A stretch of 64,000 nucleotides of DNA from Xiphophorus maculatus (lineage: Eukaryota > Chordata > Actinopteri > Cyprinodontiformes > Poeciliidae), in contig NC_036461.1 in the NCBI RefSeq assembly GCF_002775205.1, positions 10,267,015 through 10,331,014 of the forward strand. The letters run 5' to 3'. Positions 49,101 to 58,614 of the stretch are shown here, piece by piece; positions within the stretch are counted from its first letter, which is position 1, and every line of letters starts with the position of its first letter. The translations under genes were made by a program, and so were the position numbers. The notes below the pieces were generated by a model. It made no database searches and was not told the DNA's origin. It saw only the letters and a program-made list of their open reading frames with translations.

Positions 49101-52100
49101 TGTTTTAAACTAGCTCTCTCAACCTGCAACATCGGGGACTACAACATCAAGCCTAACTTCTGCTTTGGTAAGTGGATTTCTATAATTTCTTTTCAAAGAA
49201 ATAACTGACATATAACACATATAAAAACCTTTGTTTTACACTAGCCCTCTCAACCTGCAACATCGGGGACTACAACATCAAGCCTAACTTCTGCTTTGGT
49301 AAGTGGATTTCTATAATTTCTTTTCAAAGAAATAACTGACATATAACACATATAAAAACCTTTGTTTTAAACTAGCCCTCTCAACCTGCAACATCGGGGA
49401 CTACAACATCACGCCTAACTTCTGCTTTGGTAAGTGGATTTCTATAATTTCTTTTCAAAGAAATAACTGACATATAACACATATAAAAACCTTTGTGTCA
49501 AACTAGCCCTCTCAACCTGCAACATCGGGGACTACGACATCAAGCCCAACTTCTGCTTTGGTAAGATGGCATCTGTAATTTCTTTGTAAAGAAATAACTG
49601 ACATATTACATATATAAAAAACATTTGTTTCAAACTAGCCCTCTCAACCTGCAACATCGGGGACTACAACATCAAGCCTAACTTCTGCTTTGGTAAGTGG
49701 ATTTCTATAATTTCTTTTCAAAGAAATAACTGACATATAACACATATAAAAACCTTTGTGTCAAACTAGCCCTCTCAACCTGCAACATCGGGGACTACGA
49801 CATCAAGCCCAACTTCTGCTTTGGTAAGATGGCATCTGTAATTTCTTTGTAAAGAAATAACTGACATATTACATATATAAAAAACATTTGTTTCAAACTA
49901 GCCCTCTCAACCTGCAACATCGGGGACTACAACATCAAGCCTAACTTCTGCTTTGGTAAGTGGATTTCTATAATTTCTTTTCAAAGAAATAACTGACATA
50001 TTACACAAATAAAAAACATTTGTTTCAAACTAGCCCTCTCAACCTGCAACATCGGGGACTACAACATCAAGCCCAACTTCTGCTTTGGTAAGATGACATC
50101 TATAATTTCTTTTCAAAGAAATAACTGACATATAACACATATAAAAACCTTTGTTTTAAACTAGCCCTCTCAACCTGCAACATCGGGGACTACGACATCA
50201 AGCCCAACTTCTGCTTTGGTAAGATGACATCTGTCATGTCTCTGTAAATAAATAACTGACATATTACACATATAAAAACCTTTGTGTCAAACTAGCCCTC
50301 TCAACCTGCAACATCAGGGACTACAACTTCAAGCCCAACTTCTGCTTTGGTAAGATGACTTCTGTCTTTTCTCTTCAAATAAATAACTGACATATTTTAC
50401 GTATAAAAACCTTTGTGTCAAACTAGCCCTCTCAACCTGCAACATCGGGTACTACAACATCAATCCCAATTTATGCTTTGGTAAGATCACTTCTGTAATT
50501 CTTTGTAAAGAAATAACTGACATATTGCACATATAAAAATCTTTGTTTCAAACTAGCCCTCACAACCTGCAACATCGGGGACTACAACATCAAGCCTAAC
50601 TTCTGCTTTGGTAAGTGGATTTCTATAATTTCTTTTCAAAGAAATAACTGACATATTACACAAATAAAAAACATTTGTTTCAAACTAGCCCTCTCAACCT
50701 GCAACATCGGGGACTACAACATCAAGCCCAACTTCTGCTTTGGTAAGATGACATCTGTCATGTCTCTGTAAATAAATAACTGACATATTACACATATAAA
50801 AACCTTTGTGTCAAACTAGCCCTCTCAACCTGCAACATCGGGGACTACAACTTCAAGCCCAACTTCTGCTTTGGTAAGATGACTTCTGTCTTTTCTCTTC
50901 AAATAAATAACTGACATATTTTACGTATAAAAACCTTTGTGTCAAACTAGCCCTCTCAACCTGCAACATCGGGTACTACAACATCAATCCCAATTTATGC
51001 TTTGGTAAGATCACTTCTGTAATTCTTTGTAAAGAAATAACTGACATATTGCACATATAAAAATCTTTGTTTCAAACTAGCCCTCACAACCTGCAACATC
51101 GGGCACTACAACATCAAGCCCAACTACTGCTGCATCAAGCACTACCACTTCTTCAACACCTCTGTCCAGTATGTCGCTAGATAATAACCCGAACTTTAGT
51201 TCTAAGGAACAGAATCAAACTGAGAATGCTGAGAATGCAGCGTAAGTATATCTGTCAATAAATTCTATGACCTAAGAATATCATAATCAGTAGTAGATGC
51301 TGCATTACAAGGAGTGTTAAATTGTCAGGACATATAATTATGTTTTGATGAAAATCTCATTTTATGTTACAGAAATACCATGAGTAAAATTAATATTATT
51401 GCGGAGTTAATGGGCAATAGGACCACAGCAAGAATCACAATTGGTAAAATTCAAGGAGTGTTTGCTAAACTGACACAACAAAATCAGAATAACAAGAACT
51501 TTGTCTTCGCATCAAATGGAGATGTAAAGGTACACAGCCTTATTTATACAAGAAAAAAAAACACATCATCAGCCATGATACAGTACACATGTATTTGTAA
51601 TAATCTGTTTGTTATAGATTTTATCAGAAAGCAACAATTTGGCGACAGACTACACTCTATCAGTTCATCTTCCAAAAGAAGCCAGTGAAATGGCCGTAAA
51701 GAAAAATGGCTCCTATATTGGAATTTTGCTTTTTCCAGAAATTCCTAAGGTAAAACAAAGGATCAGCTATTTAAATAAAATAGCTGAGATAACTGCTGGT
51801 TCCCTTAGAACCAGCAGTTTTTTCATCAGTCCATTCATAACAGTGTTTTACACTTAACAGATCAACGCAACAAGTTATTTTTTTAATAATCAAATCCTGG
51901 GGATTGAGATGGGAGTGAACATATTTAACCTTTCAGAGACCATCAATATTCAGTTCAGTAACGTGAATACGGTAAGAGATGCTAAACACTTTCAGAATAA
52001 CCTTTTGTTGGACACAATAAGAGTTCAGATATTTCTTCGTCTGTTCCACTACAGACTGGACGGAGTGTTTCTTGCGTTTCATGGGATGGGAGAAGTAACC

Positions 52101-54402
52101 AGCCAGGTTGGTTCAAGAGTCTTATTGTGTTTCTAAGCAGAGGCTCACAAATGCCATTTCTAGATTTTAGCTTATTTGACTCACCAAGAAGGTGTTTATC
52201 CATCCATCCATATATGCTTGTCTCAGGGATGAAGAGTTGAATTTAATGTCTCAGGAAATTAAATTCAAGATTTTAATGAAACCTTTCCTTTTCTTCTTTT
52301 GTCAGATGTTTTAATGTAAAAGGGCATGTGATATTAAAGAAATATTAGTCTGGTTAGTTGGCTTCCTTCTATTTATCAGCCAACACTGTACTTATGTATG
52401 TATATGTATGTATGTATGTATATACTGTATATACTGTATATATATATATATATATATACTGTGTGTGTATATGTATGTATATTATATAGCAATATAACAT
52501 GATGTATTTTGGTTGTTGTTGAGATGTTCAGATGTGTTTTATGTGCATCATGTCTTCCCAGTTTAAGATAGTGCAAGATGAATTTTTACATGTGCATTTT
52601 CTTTGGTGCATTGGTCCCAAACCTTCATGCACTGTGGGATCTAAACACACTGCCTCTGCTTTGTGACTCCTCTCCCTCCTACAGAGAGAGTTGTTACTTT
52701 AAAGACAGATGAGAAAGACAGGAGTCAGCAAAAGTTTGATTTATTTTAAATTATATTGTCAATACAGTATTTAATGATAATATTGCCATTGATTTTCTTA
52801 TATTGTGTAGTCTAATACATGCACTAGAGACTTATATTGTTACACCTGCTTTTTATTTGTGAGTGGCCACTGCATTATTCTTATATGCACAACAACTCAG
52901 ATATGTGAAGAAGTGCTGAACTTTCTCCCACATCTTTCTCACCTTTCTGGTACATTTCAGTCATATCTAATTACTTTGATCCCTACTGGCCACCAGGTGG
53001 CGCACACAACTGGATTACAGATGGCTGCAAAACAATGGAAGTCAACAGCAGCGTCATATGCCAATGCTCTCACCTTACCTTCTTTGCTCTTATTATGGTG
53101 AGTCATTTTTATGCATTTTTTAAGAACACCATGTATATTTTTCATGTTTACTAAGCAAATATTGTTGTTTAAACCAGTCACCAGGGAATAAAAATATTAG
53201 TTATTCTGACTTGAAAACCCTGACCCAAATCACAAAAGCTGGCTGTGGCATATCCTTGTTCTTCCTGGGTGTGACTCTCTTCATGCATTTTCTCGTAAGG
53301 TAAAAAAAAAGAAGAAAAAAAGGTCTGCTTTTGATTTAAATTCTACTTATAGAAGGGTATTGTTAACACAAACCAATTTGCTTCACAGGAAAAATAAAGC
53401 CAGTGAGGCTGTAAAGATCCTCATGAATCTCTTTGTCGCCCTGTTCCTCCTGAACCTTTGCTTCTTGATAAATGAGTCAATCGCGAAACTGAAGGTCTTA
53501 GCAGCTTGTGTGGTGATGGCAGCGGCTCTGCACTACAGCATGCTGGCCACATTCACATGGTTCTTCATGCAGGCCTTGCACCTGTACTTCAATCTACACC
53601 AGATCTCCACAGACATAAAATATTACATATGCAAGATTTGCATCGCGGGATGGGGTGAGAGCTCCAAATAGTTCAAATTTACTGTGATTTGTTTGTCTGC
53701 AGATTATAATCACTAAAAGAAAATGTGTTTTTTCTCTGTTTAGTCATTCCCGCTCTGATTGTGATTGGACTTCTTGCCTCTAGTAACTATGGTAACGTGG
53801 AAATTTCTGATAATAATGGGACTTCAGTAAACATGTAAGGATCTTATGAAGATAATTTAAGTCACATACTTATGCTTCAGATTATAAAATAATCAAATCT
53901 CTCTCATGACTTCCAGGTGTTGGATCACTGACTCTACATTACACTTAGGAGTGAACATTGGTTACTATGGAATTGTGTTCATCTTCACTTTAACCGTATT
54001 CCTTGTAACTGTAGTGCAGATCACTAAATTTGCATCTAAAGCAGACAACAGGGACAAAATTTCTACCAAGAAAAGGTTTTTCTCTCTTCTGGGTCTTTTC
54101 TGCCTTTTGGGCATCAGCTGGGGATTTGCTTTTTTCAGCTACGGCCCTCTGCTCCTTCCCTCCTACTACATCTTTACCATCCTCAACTCCTTTCAAGGTA
54201 AGCCTAGAACTGAAAGTGAACCTCTTCAATTTCAGACTAAATGTCTGAAAAGAAAAAATAACCAATACATTATGTGCTTGTAGGATTCTTCTTGTTCGTT
54301 TATTACTACTTCTCCAGCAGAATTCGTCCAGAGGACAGAAAACTATCCAAGAACAGCAGCCGCGCCACAGAGAATATGTCCATCACATTTCCTTATGCAT
54401 AA
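31167..54402 (+). CDS. Adhesion GPCR gene 3 (ADGRG-like) with giant mucin-like stalk
   Basis: N-terminal exons: 31167-31266, 31385-31465, 31563-31625, 32023-32190, 32321-32356, 33436-33507, 33598-33701 (208 codons, ending in phase 0). Then come the Ser/Thr-rich exon arrays, all phase 0-0. Then 51081-51241, 51373-51529, 51618-51749, 51861-51971, 52055-52106, 52997-53097, 53178-53299, 53389-53654, 53744-53834, 53917-54197, 54284-54402 (530 aa and stop). The signal peptide and N-terminal Cys region match genes 1 and 2. The GAIN has [39 protein letters not shown] and [12 protein letters not shown] with cleavable H-L-T. The 7TM includes the TM3 Cys, CWITD and LNSFQGFFLF; the tail ends MSITFPYA. 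With about 46 exons in array 1 and 19 in array 2, I estimate about 2800 residues. The stalk should be heavily O-glycosylated and extended, holding the N-terminal domain far from the membrane. Which array exons are spliced in is inferred from splice sites only. Confidence 0.85.
32387..33352 (-). mobile_element. Tc1/mariner-type element, internally deleted
   Basis: It lies in the intron between 32356 and 33436 of gene 3. The left end CAATGCCTGAAGTATCCATACCCCTTGAAC and the right end CAAGGGGTATGAAGACTTATATGCAAGGCACT are inverted versions of each other. Inside, GGGCTGTTGTTCTGCTGAAAGGTGAACCTCTG is the antisense of the usual transposase region. The frame is broken by many changes, so it is inactive. 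Confidence 0.75.
33808..35560 (+). other. Degenerate left edge of array 1: two good exons among dead ones
   Basis: Six array-type exons can be recognised. Those at 34005-34118 and 34960-35073 are intact (38 codons, phase 0-0). The others are damaged: 33808 has donor GA instead of GT and runs into TGA; 34757 has no donor in phase 0; 35154 has an in-frame TGA; 35437 has an in-frame TAA. A 379-bp element (34188-34566) also interrupts this zone. Because every exon is symmetric, skipping the dead ones keeps the reading frame. Confidence 0.7.
34180..34574. mobile_element. hAT-like MITE in a gene 3 intron
   Basis: The element spans 34188-34566, begins TAGGGGTGCA and ends TGCATTCCTA, an imperfect inverted pair typical of hAT-like MITEs. 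The flanking octamers are CAATATGG and CAATATTT, a probable 8-base target duplication with two mismatches. The interior is AT-rich with no coding frame. Confidence 0.6.
35623..45161 (+). repeat. Array 1: higher-order repeat of mucin-like exons (8-exon unit of 1539 bp, six copies plus two exons)
   Basis: The basic unit is about 192 bp: one exon of about 38 codons plus a short intron. Eight diverged types (A to H) form a unit of 1539 bp (the first is 1538). Type A starts at 35623, 37161, 38700, 40239, 41778, 43317 and 44856. In the fourth unit: A 40239-40352, B 40431-40544, C 40627-40740, D 40824-40937, E 41019-41132, F 41217-41321, G from 41401, H 41589-41699. Acceptors are mostly CTAG and donors GTAAG/GTAAA. 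Each exon is phase 0-0, rich in Ser/Thr and Asn, and most end S-S-S-S-x-S-Q-T-S-x-L-like, with many N-x-S/T sites. Type G is broken in every unit. One unit adds about 262 residues; the six units plus the last A and B (45048-45161) add about 1650. The role is inferred as a mucin-like stalk. Confidence 0.92.
45928..47613 (-). CDS. L2-type LINE reverse transcriptase region
   Basis: This 561-residue frame codes for the reverse transcriptase that copies LINE RNA at the target site. Motifs in order: [48 protein letters not shown] (catalytic Asp), [30 protein letters not shown] (the YADD active site), [39 protein letters not shown] and [10 protein letters not shown]. It continues the endonuclease frame after a one-base shift; the first Met given is not necessarily a true start. 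Compared with the truncated copy at 29880-30592 it is far better preserved. Confidence 0.9.
   Translation of the reverse strand: MCDDFLHFFIEKVGSTRALITAPDSDPSVLVPRSAAFDQFVPVTVALLEDAVGHIKPSGSPRDPVPPRFFKDILSSIGQPVLAIINSSLSSGVVPASFKHAVVQPLLKKPGLDQTVLANYRPISKLPFLSKVLEKLVYCQLKQFLDYNGILEVFQSGFKTLHSTESALIRVFNDILLSCGSGNHVVLILLDLTAAFDTVDHDILISRLNHVVGIGGTVLKWFRSYLEERTISVKIGDSESSTASMPYGVPQGSILGPLLFSLYLLPLGSVLRKHGISFHCYADDCQIYLPLKQKDVHSIKHLLACLGDIKAWLALNFLNFNENKTEVMVFGPSGSCESSSVDLGPLEVYFKPVITDLGFKVDSDFKLDSQIRAVVKSSFYHLRRLASVKSFLSRQHFETVIHAFISTRLDYCNALYLGVSQSLLSRLQLVQNAAARLLTGTRKREHVTPVLASLHWLPVYFRIHFKILMFVFKSLHNLAPAYLSELLHPYIPYRSLRSADQLLLEVPRSRRKLRGDRAFSVMGPKLWNNLPLQVREAPSLSTFKARLKTHLFYLAFNSSGI
47600..48899 (-). 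CDS. L2-type LINE N-terminal and endonuclease region
   Basis: The frame starts at 48899 with a hydrophobic N-terminus ([17 protein letters not shown]), then [14 protein letters not shown] and an Arg-rich segment ([10 protein letters not shown]). The apurinic-type endonuclease follows: [21 protein letters not shown] (catalytic Glu), [30 protein letters not shown] (GDFN motif), LDLVIS and SDHLPVLF (SDH motif). After about 47600 the frame drifts into non-homologous residues and stops at 47484, while the correct continuation lies in the overlapping frame. A single one-base indel explains this. Confidence 0.88.
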
Positions 54403-55184
54403 GCTCCTAATTTTTCAATGTTTTGTTTCTCTCACCATCGTGAACATGGAAATGTATTATGGCAAAATTGAAATCTAATGCCAAAAGTACTTCAGTTCAG
54501 GATTTTTTGAGTTAAAAACCAGTTGAATATATTATTTTTATTTTCTGCTGATAACAATATTTTTCAATCCATAGAACTTTTCTGTAAACATAACGGATAT
54601 TTTAATTCTCTGTGAACATAAATATACCACAAGGACATTACTACTTAATATGCTATATTTTGTACACTGGTCTTCAGTTATGCTAATACCAGCACCATGG
54701 TTACTTGACTTCAAAATCGATATTTATTTTTCAAAGCCACATGTTGGAAGTGAGCACATACAAACCCACACAAATTCAGCTGCAGCGCTCCTTTCAATCT
54801 ATCAATGACCACAGAGGTTGTGATCGTTTAAATTGTGTAGCTTTGAATATTCCCCTTTTGTCTCTACAGACTGTTGAAAGTAGAAGTTTATTTATTTTCT
54901 GCTAAAGCTAAAATATCAGACTTAGACAAGTTTAAAATGAGATGATTGAATTAGAAGTCCTTTTACCTGCGGCGGAAACAAAGTGGGGCAAATAACTGCT
55001 CTGGAAAACTATCCTGGTTCCAGGAAAATGTCCTAGTGCACCGTCAAACACCTTTTTGGTTATATAAGATTTGTGAGATTGTTTGGACACTAGAGGGTAG
55101 CATTTTACTGTTGAGACAACTTTCTCTGCTTTGCATGCAACATAAAAAGTCTACGGTCCTCAGCTGCTGCTGATCTGGTTTATC
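54403..55184. other. 3' flank of gene 3, no recognised gene
   Basis: This AT-rich region should contain the 3' untranslated region of gene 3. I found no canonical AATAAA close to the stop codon, so the transcript end is not placed. No coding sequence is supported. Confidence 0.4.
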
Positions 55185-55560
55185 TTCCCTCAGATGAAGA
55201 GATGGAGAACTCTTCTGCAAGTCATTAGTCTGGATGACTCCATGTTTCAATGAAAGTCTTGCCTTACTTTCTATATGAACCCCAAAGCTTCAGTGGAATG
55301 CAAAGTGAGAATGATTAGTAAGATAAATATGACCATTTTACAACTGGTGAGCATGTCAAATGAGAGGAAGATGGTAAAGCACAAGGTTGGGGGGTGAGGG
55401 AAGCTGGAGGGGTGTGCATAGAGTCGGGGGGCCAACCTCAAATCGGTTAGTCTGTTGCGTGCCTGCAGATAATTACCTTGAGCCGACAGAGCAGCTTCCA
55501 CTGGCTGACAAGAAATGACCTCATCGTTACCTGCAGGAATAACATCCCTTAGAGGACGTT
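55185..55560. repeat. 3' flank block shared with gene 2
   Basis: Partner of 25300-25640, in the same order and orientation relative to the receptor gene. Together with the 5' block pair it shows that the duplication extended beyond the genes themselves. Confidence 0.75.
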
Positions 55561-57118
55561 ATTCACTTGAAACCATTTGCCAAAATTTAACTCTGTTAGG
55601 TGAATCCATCTTTAAGCAATATTTGAATACTGAAACTGGATCCTTTTAAACCAGAACATTTACATAAAATGGCAACAAAAACAAGAAAGAAAAATAGAAC
55701 TAGAGGCGTCAGGTTATTTATCTCATCTTTGTTAAAATGTTTTTTTATTTGCTGTCAATGTATATATATAAATATTCTTCAGCAAAACCTTTGCATATTG
55801 CAGCAGGTAATGCATAATTTGCACTTTTCTTCAAGAGATTCAAAACAGCTTGTATTGCCACAAAGATACGCACATCCAAAAATTCACTATAGTGGGTTAT
55901 GGGCCAAAGATGTCAAAAGTGGAAATAAGAGAGATAGAACTTCACATCAAATAAAGCTCCAATGTTAATATATTATATTTCACTTTGGTGACAACTTACA
56001 TGTATTTATATCATTTTTCTGCTGCTGTAATTGTTGGAGCATGTATTGTCATTATTAAGTTAGATTGATTTTTACTTTTTTAAGACTCAATCAGAAAGGT
56101 GTAACTCAGATATTCAAGGATGGTGTTTATGATGCTTTATTGTCCGACCATCTTCTTTGTTTTTACATTAATTATGTATACATGCAGTTGTGACATATAT
56201 TTTGACATAATGCCCTTTTTGTTTTTATTTGTAAAGATTTGCTTTTTGTAAAAATGGAATAGATTTTCTCTCTTTTTCACAGGACAAAGTCTCAGATTTT
56301 TTATATTTTACATTTATGTCAAATCTTTTATAAACACACACTATGCAGAATAAATGTCATGTAATAAAATGTGATTTCCTTAAGTAGGAAATTGCACTTT
56401 TAAGTTGTATTCAATGTGTAGGAGAGACATTCATGAAAGATTTATTTATCTATGACTGGTTAATCTTGTAAATGACCATGGCGTGTCAGAGAAAAACTAG
56501 GGTAATTACTGCCATGCACATGTGATTTGTGCTGCTCTAAATGAGGCTTTAGAGAGAGCACAGCAGGCGTCTGTGGTGTACCTGCGTGTGTCCATACGTC
56601 GAGACCTCGGCTGTAAACCGAGACTGCCGTGCAAGCTTAGATTACAAATCAAAGCCCTGTGGTAAAACATATATGTCAACAAATGCATCAATATCAGAAG
56701 AAGCAGACGGTTGACGTGGCAAAAAAGAAATGAACTGCTTTTCACTCAGCCTAGAAATCAGTAAAAGTTCTCACACACATTTGGAATGTGGTTTTATTGG
56801 GGGGGTTTCAGATCAATTCATCTCTAAGAAAAATCTGAAAGGGCGCCCGCATCTGGGAACGTCAGTTTAGATGATTTCATAATAAGGCTAGTGAGGAATG
56901 TACAATATTCACGCAAGGCCATAAAAGTTTTACAAGAGTGAAAATGTGGCTGCGAGAATGAAGTTTTAGCATGTATAGATGAGTTTCCCTTAGTGGAGCG
57001 AAACTGAGCAAACACTTATAATTACTCTAAGTCCCAAACCACAGACGTAGTTTTGAGAAAACTTGTACGCATCTCCAGATTTTATGACACGCCAAGAAAG
57101 ACACACACAGTAAAAGAA
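55561..57118. other. Intergenic, no recognised gene
   Basis: Short open frames only, with no motifs or splice structure that I can support. No receptor-family exons appear on either strand. Confidence 0.45.
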
Positions 57119-58310
57119 CAGTGCCTCGTAAAACTATTGACACCTCACATATTTCATAAGAATTGTGTGTGATAGAGCAATATAAAACTGCACAATTATG
57201 AAATGGAAGGGAAATTATTCCACACTTTAGTTGTTCCAAATAAAAATTTAAGATGTGATCTGCATTTGTGTTTTCCCCTTTAAACAAAATATCCCTTAAT
57301 AAAATGAATTGTAGCCCTTTAAAATCACCTCCCCCTCTCCTTTATTATAACACTGCAATGCACAGTTTTATGCTTTCAATTATATAAGGCACTTTGAATT
57401 GTCTTATTGTTAAAATGTATTATACAAATAAACATCTATTGCCTAAATAGAGTCCACTTGTATGTAATCTAATCTCAGTATGAATGTAGCTGTTTTAAAA
57501 AATCCTCAGAGATTTGGTGACTCTGGAGGAACTGCAGCTCAGGTGGGAGAATCTGTTGAGATGATCGCTTGTCTTTACAAATTCAGACTTAAAAAAAAAA
57601 GTCAAGATGTTAAAATAACAAAATAACAGCCGGTTCTGTGTTCAGAGTGGAAGGTGCTCAATTTGCAGGTCAGATCGTAAAAAAACTTTTAGGCCTTGTT
57701 GAAGAGCACTGTGGAGGAAAACTAGTATAACCAGTATAACCTTAAATATACTGTCTGACTGTGACATGATGGTGGCAGAGTCATGCTGTGGTGAAATTTT
57801 TTCTTAGCAGAGAAAAAGAAGCTGGTCAGAGATGATGGGATGACAGATGGCAATAAATACAAAGCGATGCCAGTAGAAACCCAGTTATTGGCTAAAAACA
57901 TTTGAGATTTAGATGGAGAATCACCTTCCAGTTGGACAACAACACAAACATATAGGTAGAATCACAATAGAATGGCTTTGGTCAAAATGTATTTACATGT
58001 GACATGGCTCAGTCAAAGTCCAGACCAAATTTTAATGGCCAAACTTAAAATTCTTTGTTCACAGATGCTCTCCCACCAGCTTGACTAAACTTCAACTATT
58101 GCAAAAATGAATTGGTAGAAATTTGAGTCTATAGATGTGAAAAACAGAAAATGCTGATTTAGGGGTTCGGTATTTTATTCTGAAAATTAATACCACATAT
58201 CCTTTACTCTCTACTTAACAATGTGCTGTTTTGAGTTTGGACTATCACATATTTCTCCAAAAGACATTCAATTTGATGGTTGTAATGTGACTAAACACGA
58301 AAAAGTTACA
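57119..58310 (+). mobile_element. Decayed Tc1/mariner-type element
   Basis: It starts CAGTGCCTCGTAAAACTATTGACACC (terminal sequence). It retains in order GTGACATGATGGTGGCAGAGTCATGCTGTGGTG, GAAGCTGGTCAGAGATGATGGGATGAC and CTCAGTCAAAGTCCAGACCAAATTTTAATGG, corresponding to the transposase region around S-Q-S-P-D. It ends GGTTGTAATGTGACTAAACACGAAAAAGTT. Stops and indels are frequent, so there is no working transposase. Confidence 0.75.
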
Positions 58311-58560
58311 TTTGCATGAAAACTGTAAAGGCAAAAGGGAAGCAAAGGTGCTGGAGGTGACAAGATCATGAGGCAATTACTGTACACTGTACATGTCTTC
58401 AGTAGAGACAGCAGTTAACTTCCACACAATGTCAATAAATCTACAACGAATCTGTTCCAGTTTCCCTGTAACGAGAGACAATTAGTTTTAAAAGAAACAT
58501 GAAATAAGATCATTTCAAGTCACAGCTCAGAGTTTGGATAGAAAAAAAGACATTGTGTGA

Positions 58561-58614
58561 GGGTGTGTGGACGTGGGCGTGTGTGTGTGTGTGTGGGTGT
58601 GTGTGTGTGTGTGT
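58561..58614. repeat. (GT)n microsatellite
   Basis: An imperfect GT repeat of about 54 bases with a few G and C interruptions. Confidence 0.9.

Larger units (their letters stand above)
45265..51080 (+). repeat. Array 2: tandem 54-nt exons on a 131-bp period
   Basis: Each repeat has an 18-codon phase 0-0 exon (pattern [18 protein letters not shown]) ending at GTAAG and an intron of about 77 bp ending AACTAG. Exon starts: 45265, 45396, 45527, 45658, then after the LINE insertion 48983, 49114, 49245, 49376, 49507, 49639, 49770, 49902, 50034, 50165, 50296, 50427, 50557, 50689, 50820 and 50951. The next copy, 51081-51241, is a longer exon that begins the same way and runs into the pre-GAIN segment. 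The copy at 48983 has lost its donor (GCTTTTTTAAG for GCTTTGGTAAG). Introns fall into a few subtypes that recur in order, a sign of multi-unit duplication. Confidence 0.92.

Noticed and set aside
45265..51080. Regularly spaced 131-bp repeats that could suggest a CRISPR array or plain satellite
   Set aside because: Spacing is too long, there are no unique spacers, the genome is vertebrate, and each unit has conserved splice sites around an open 54-nt exon.
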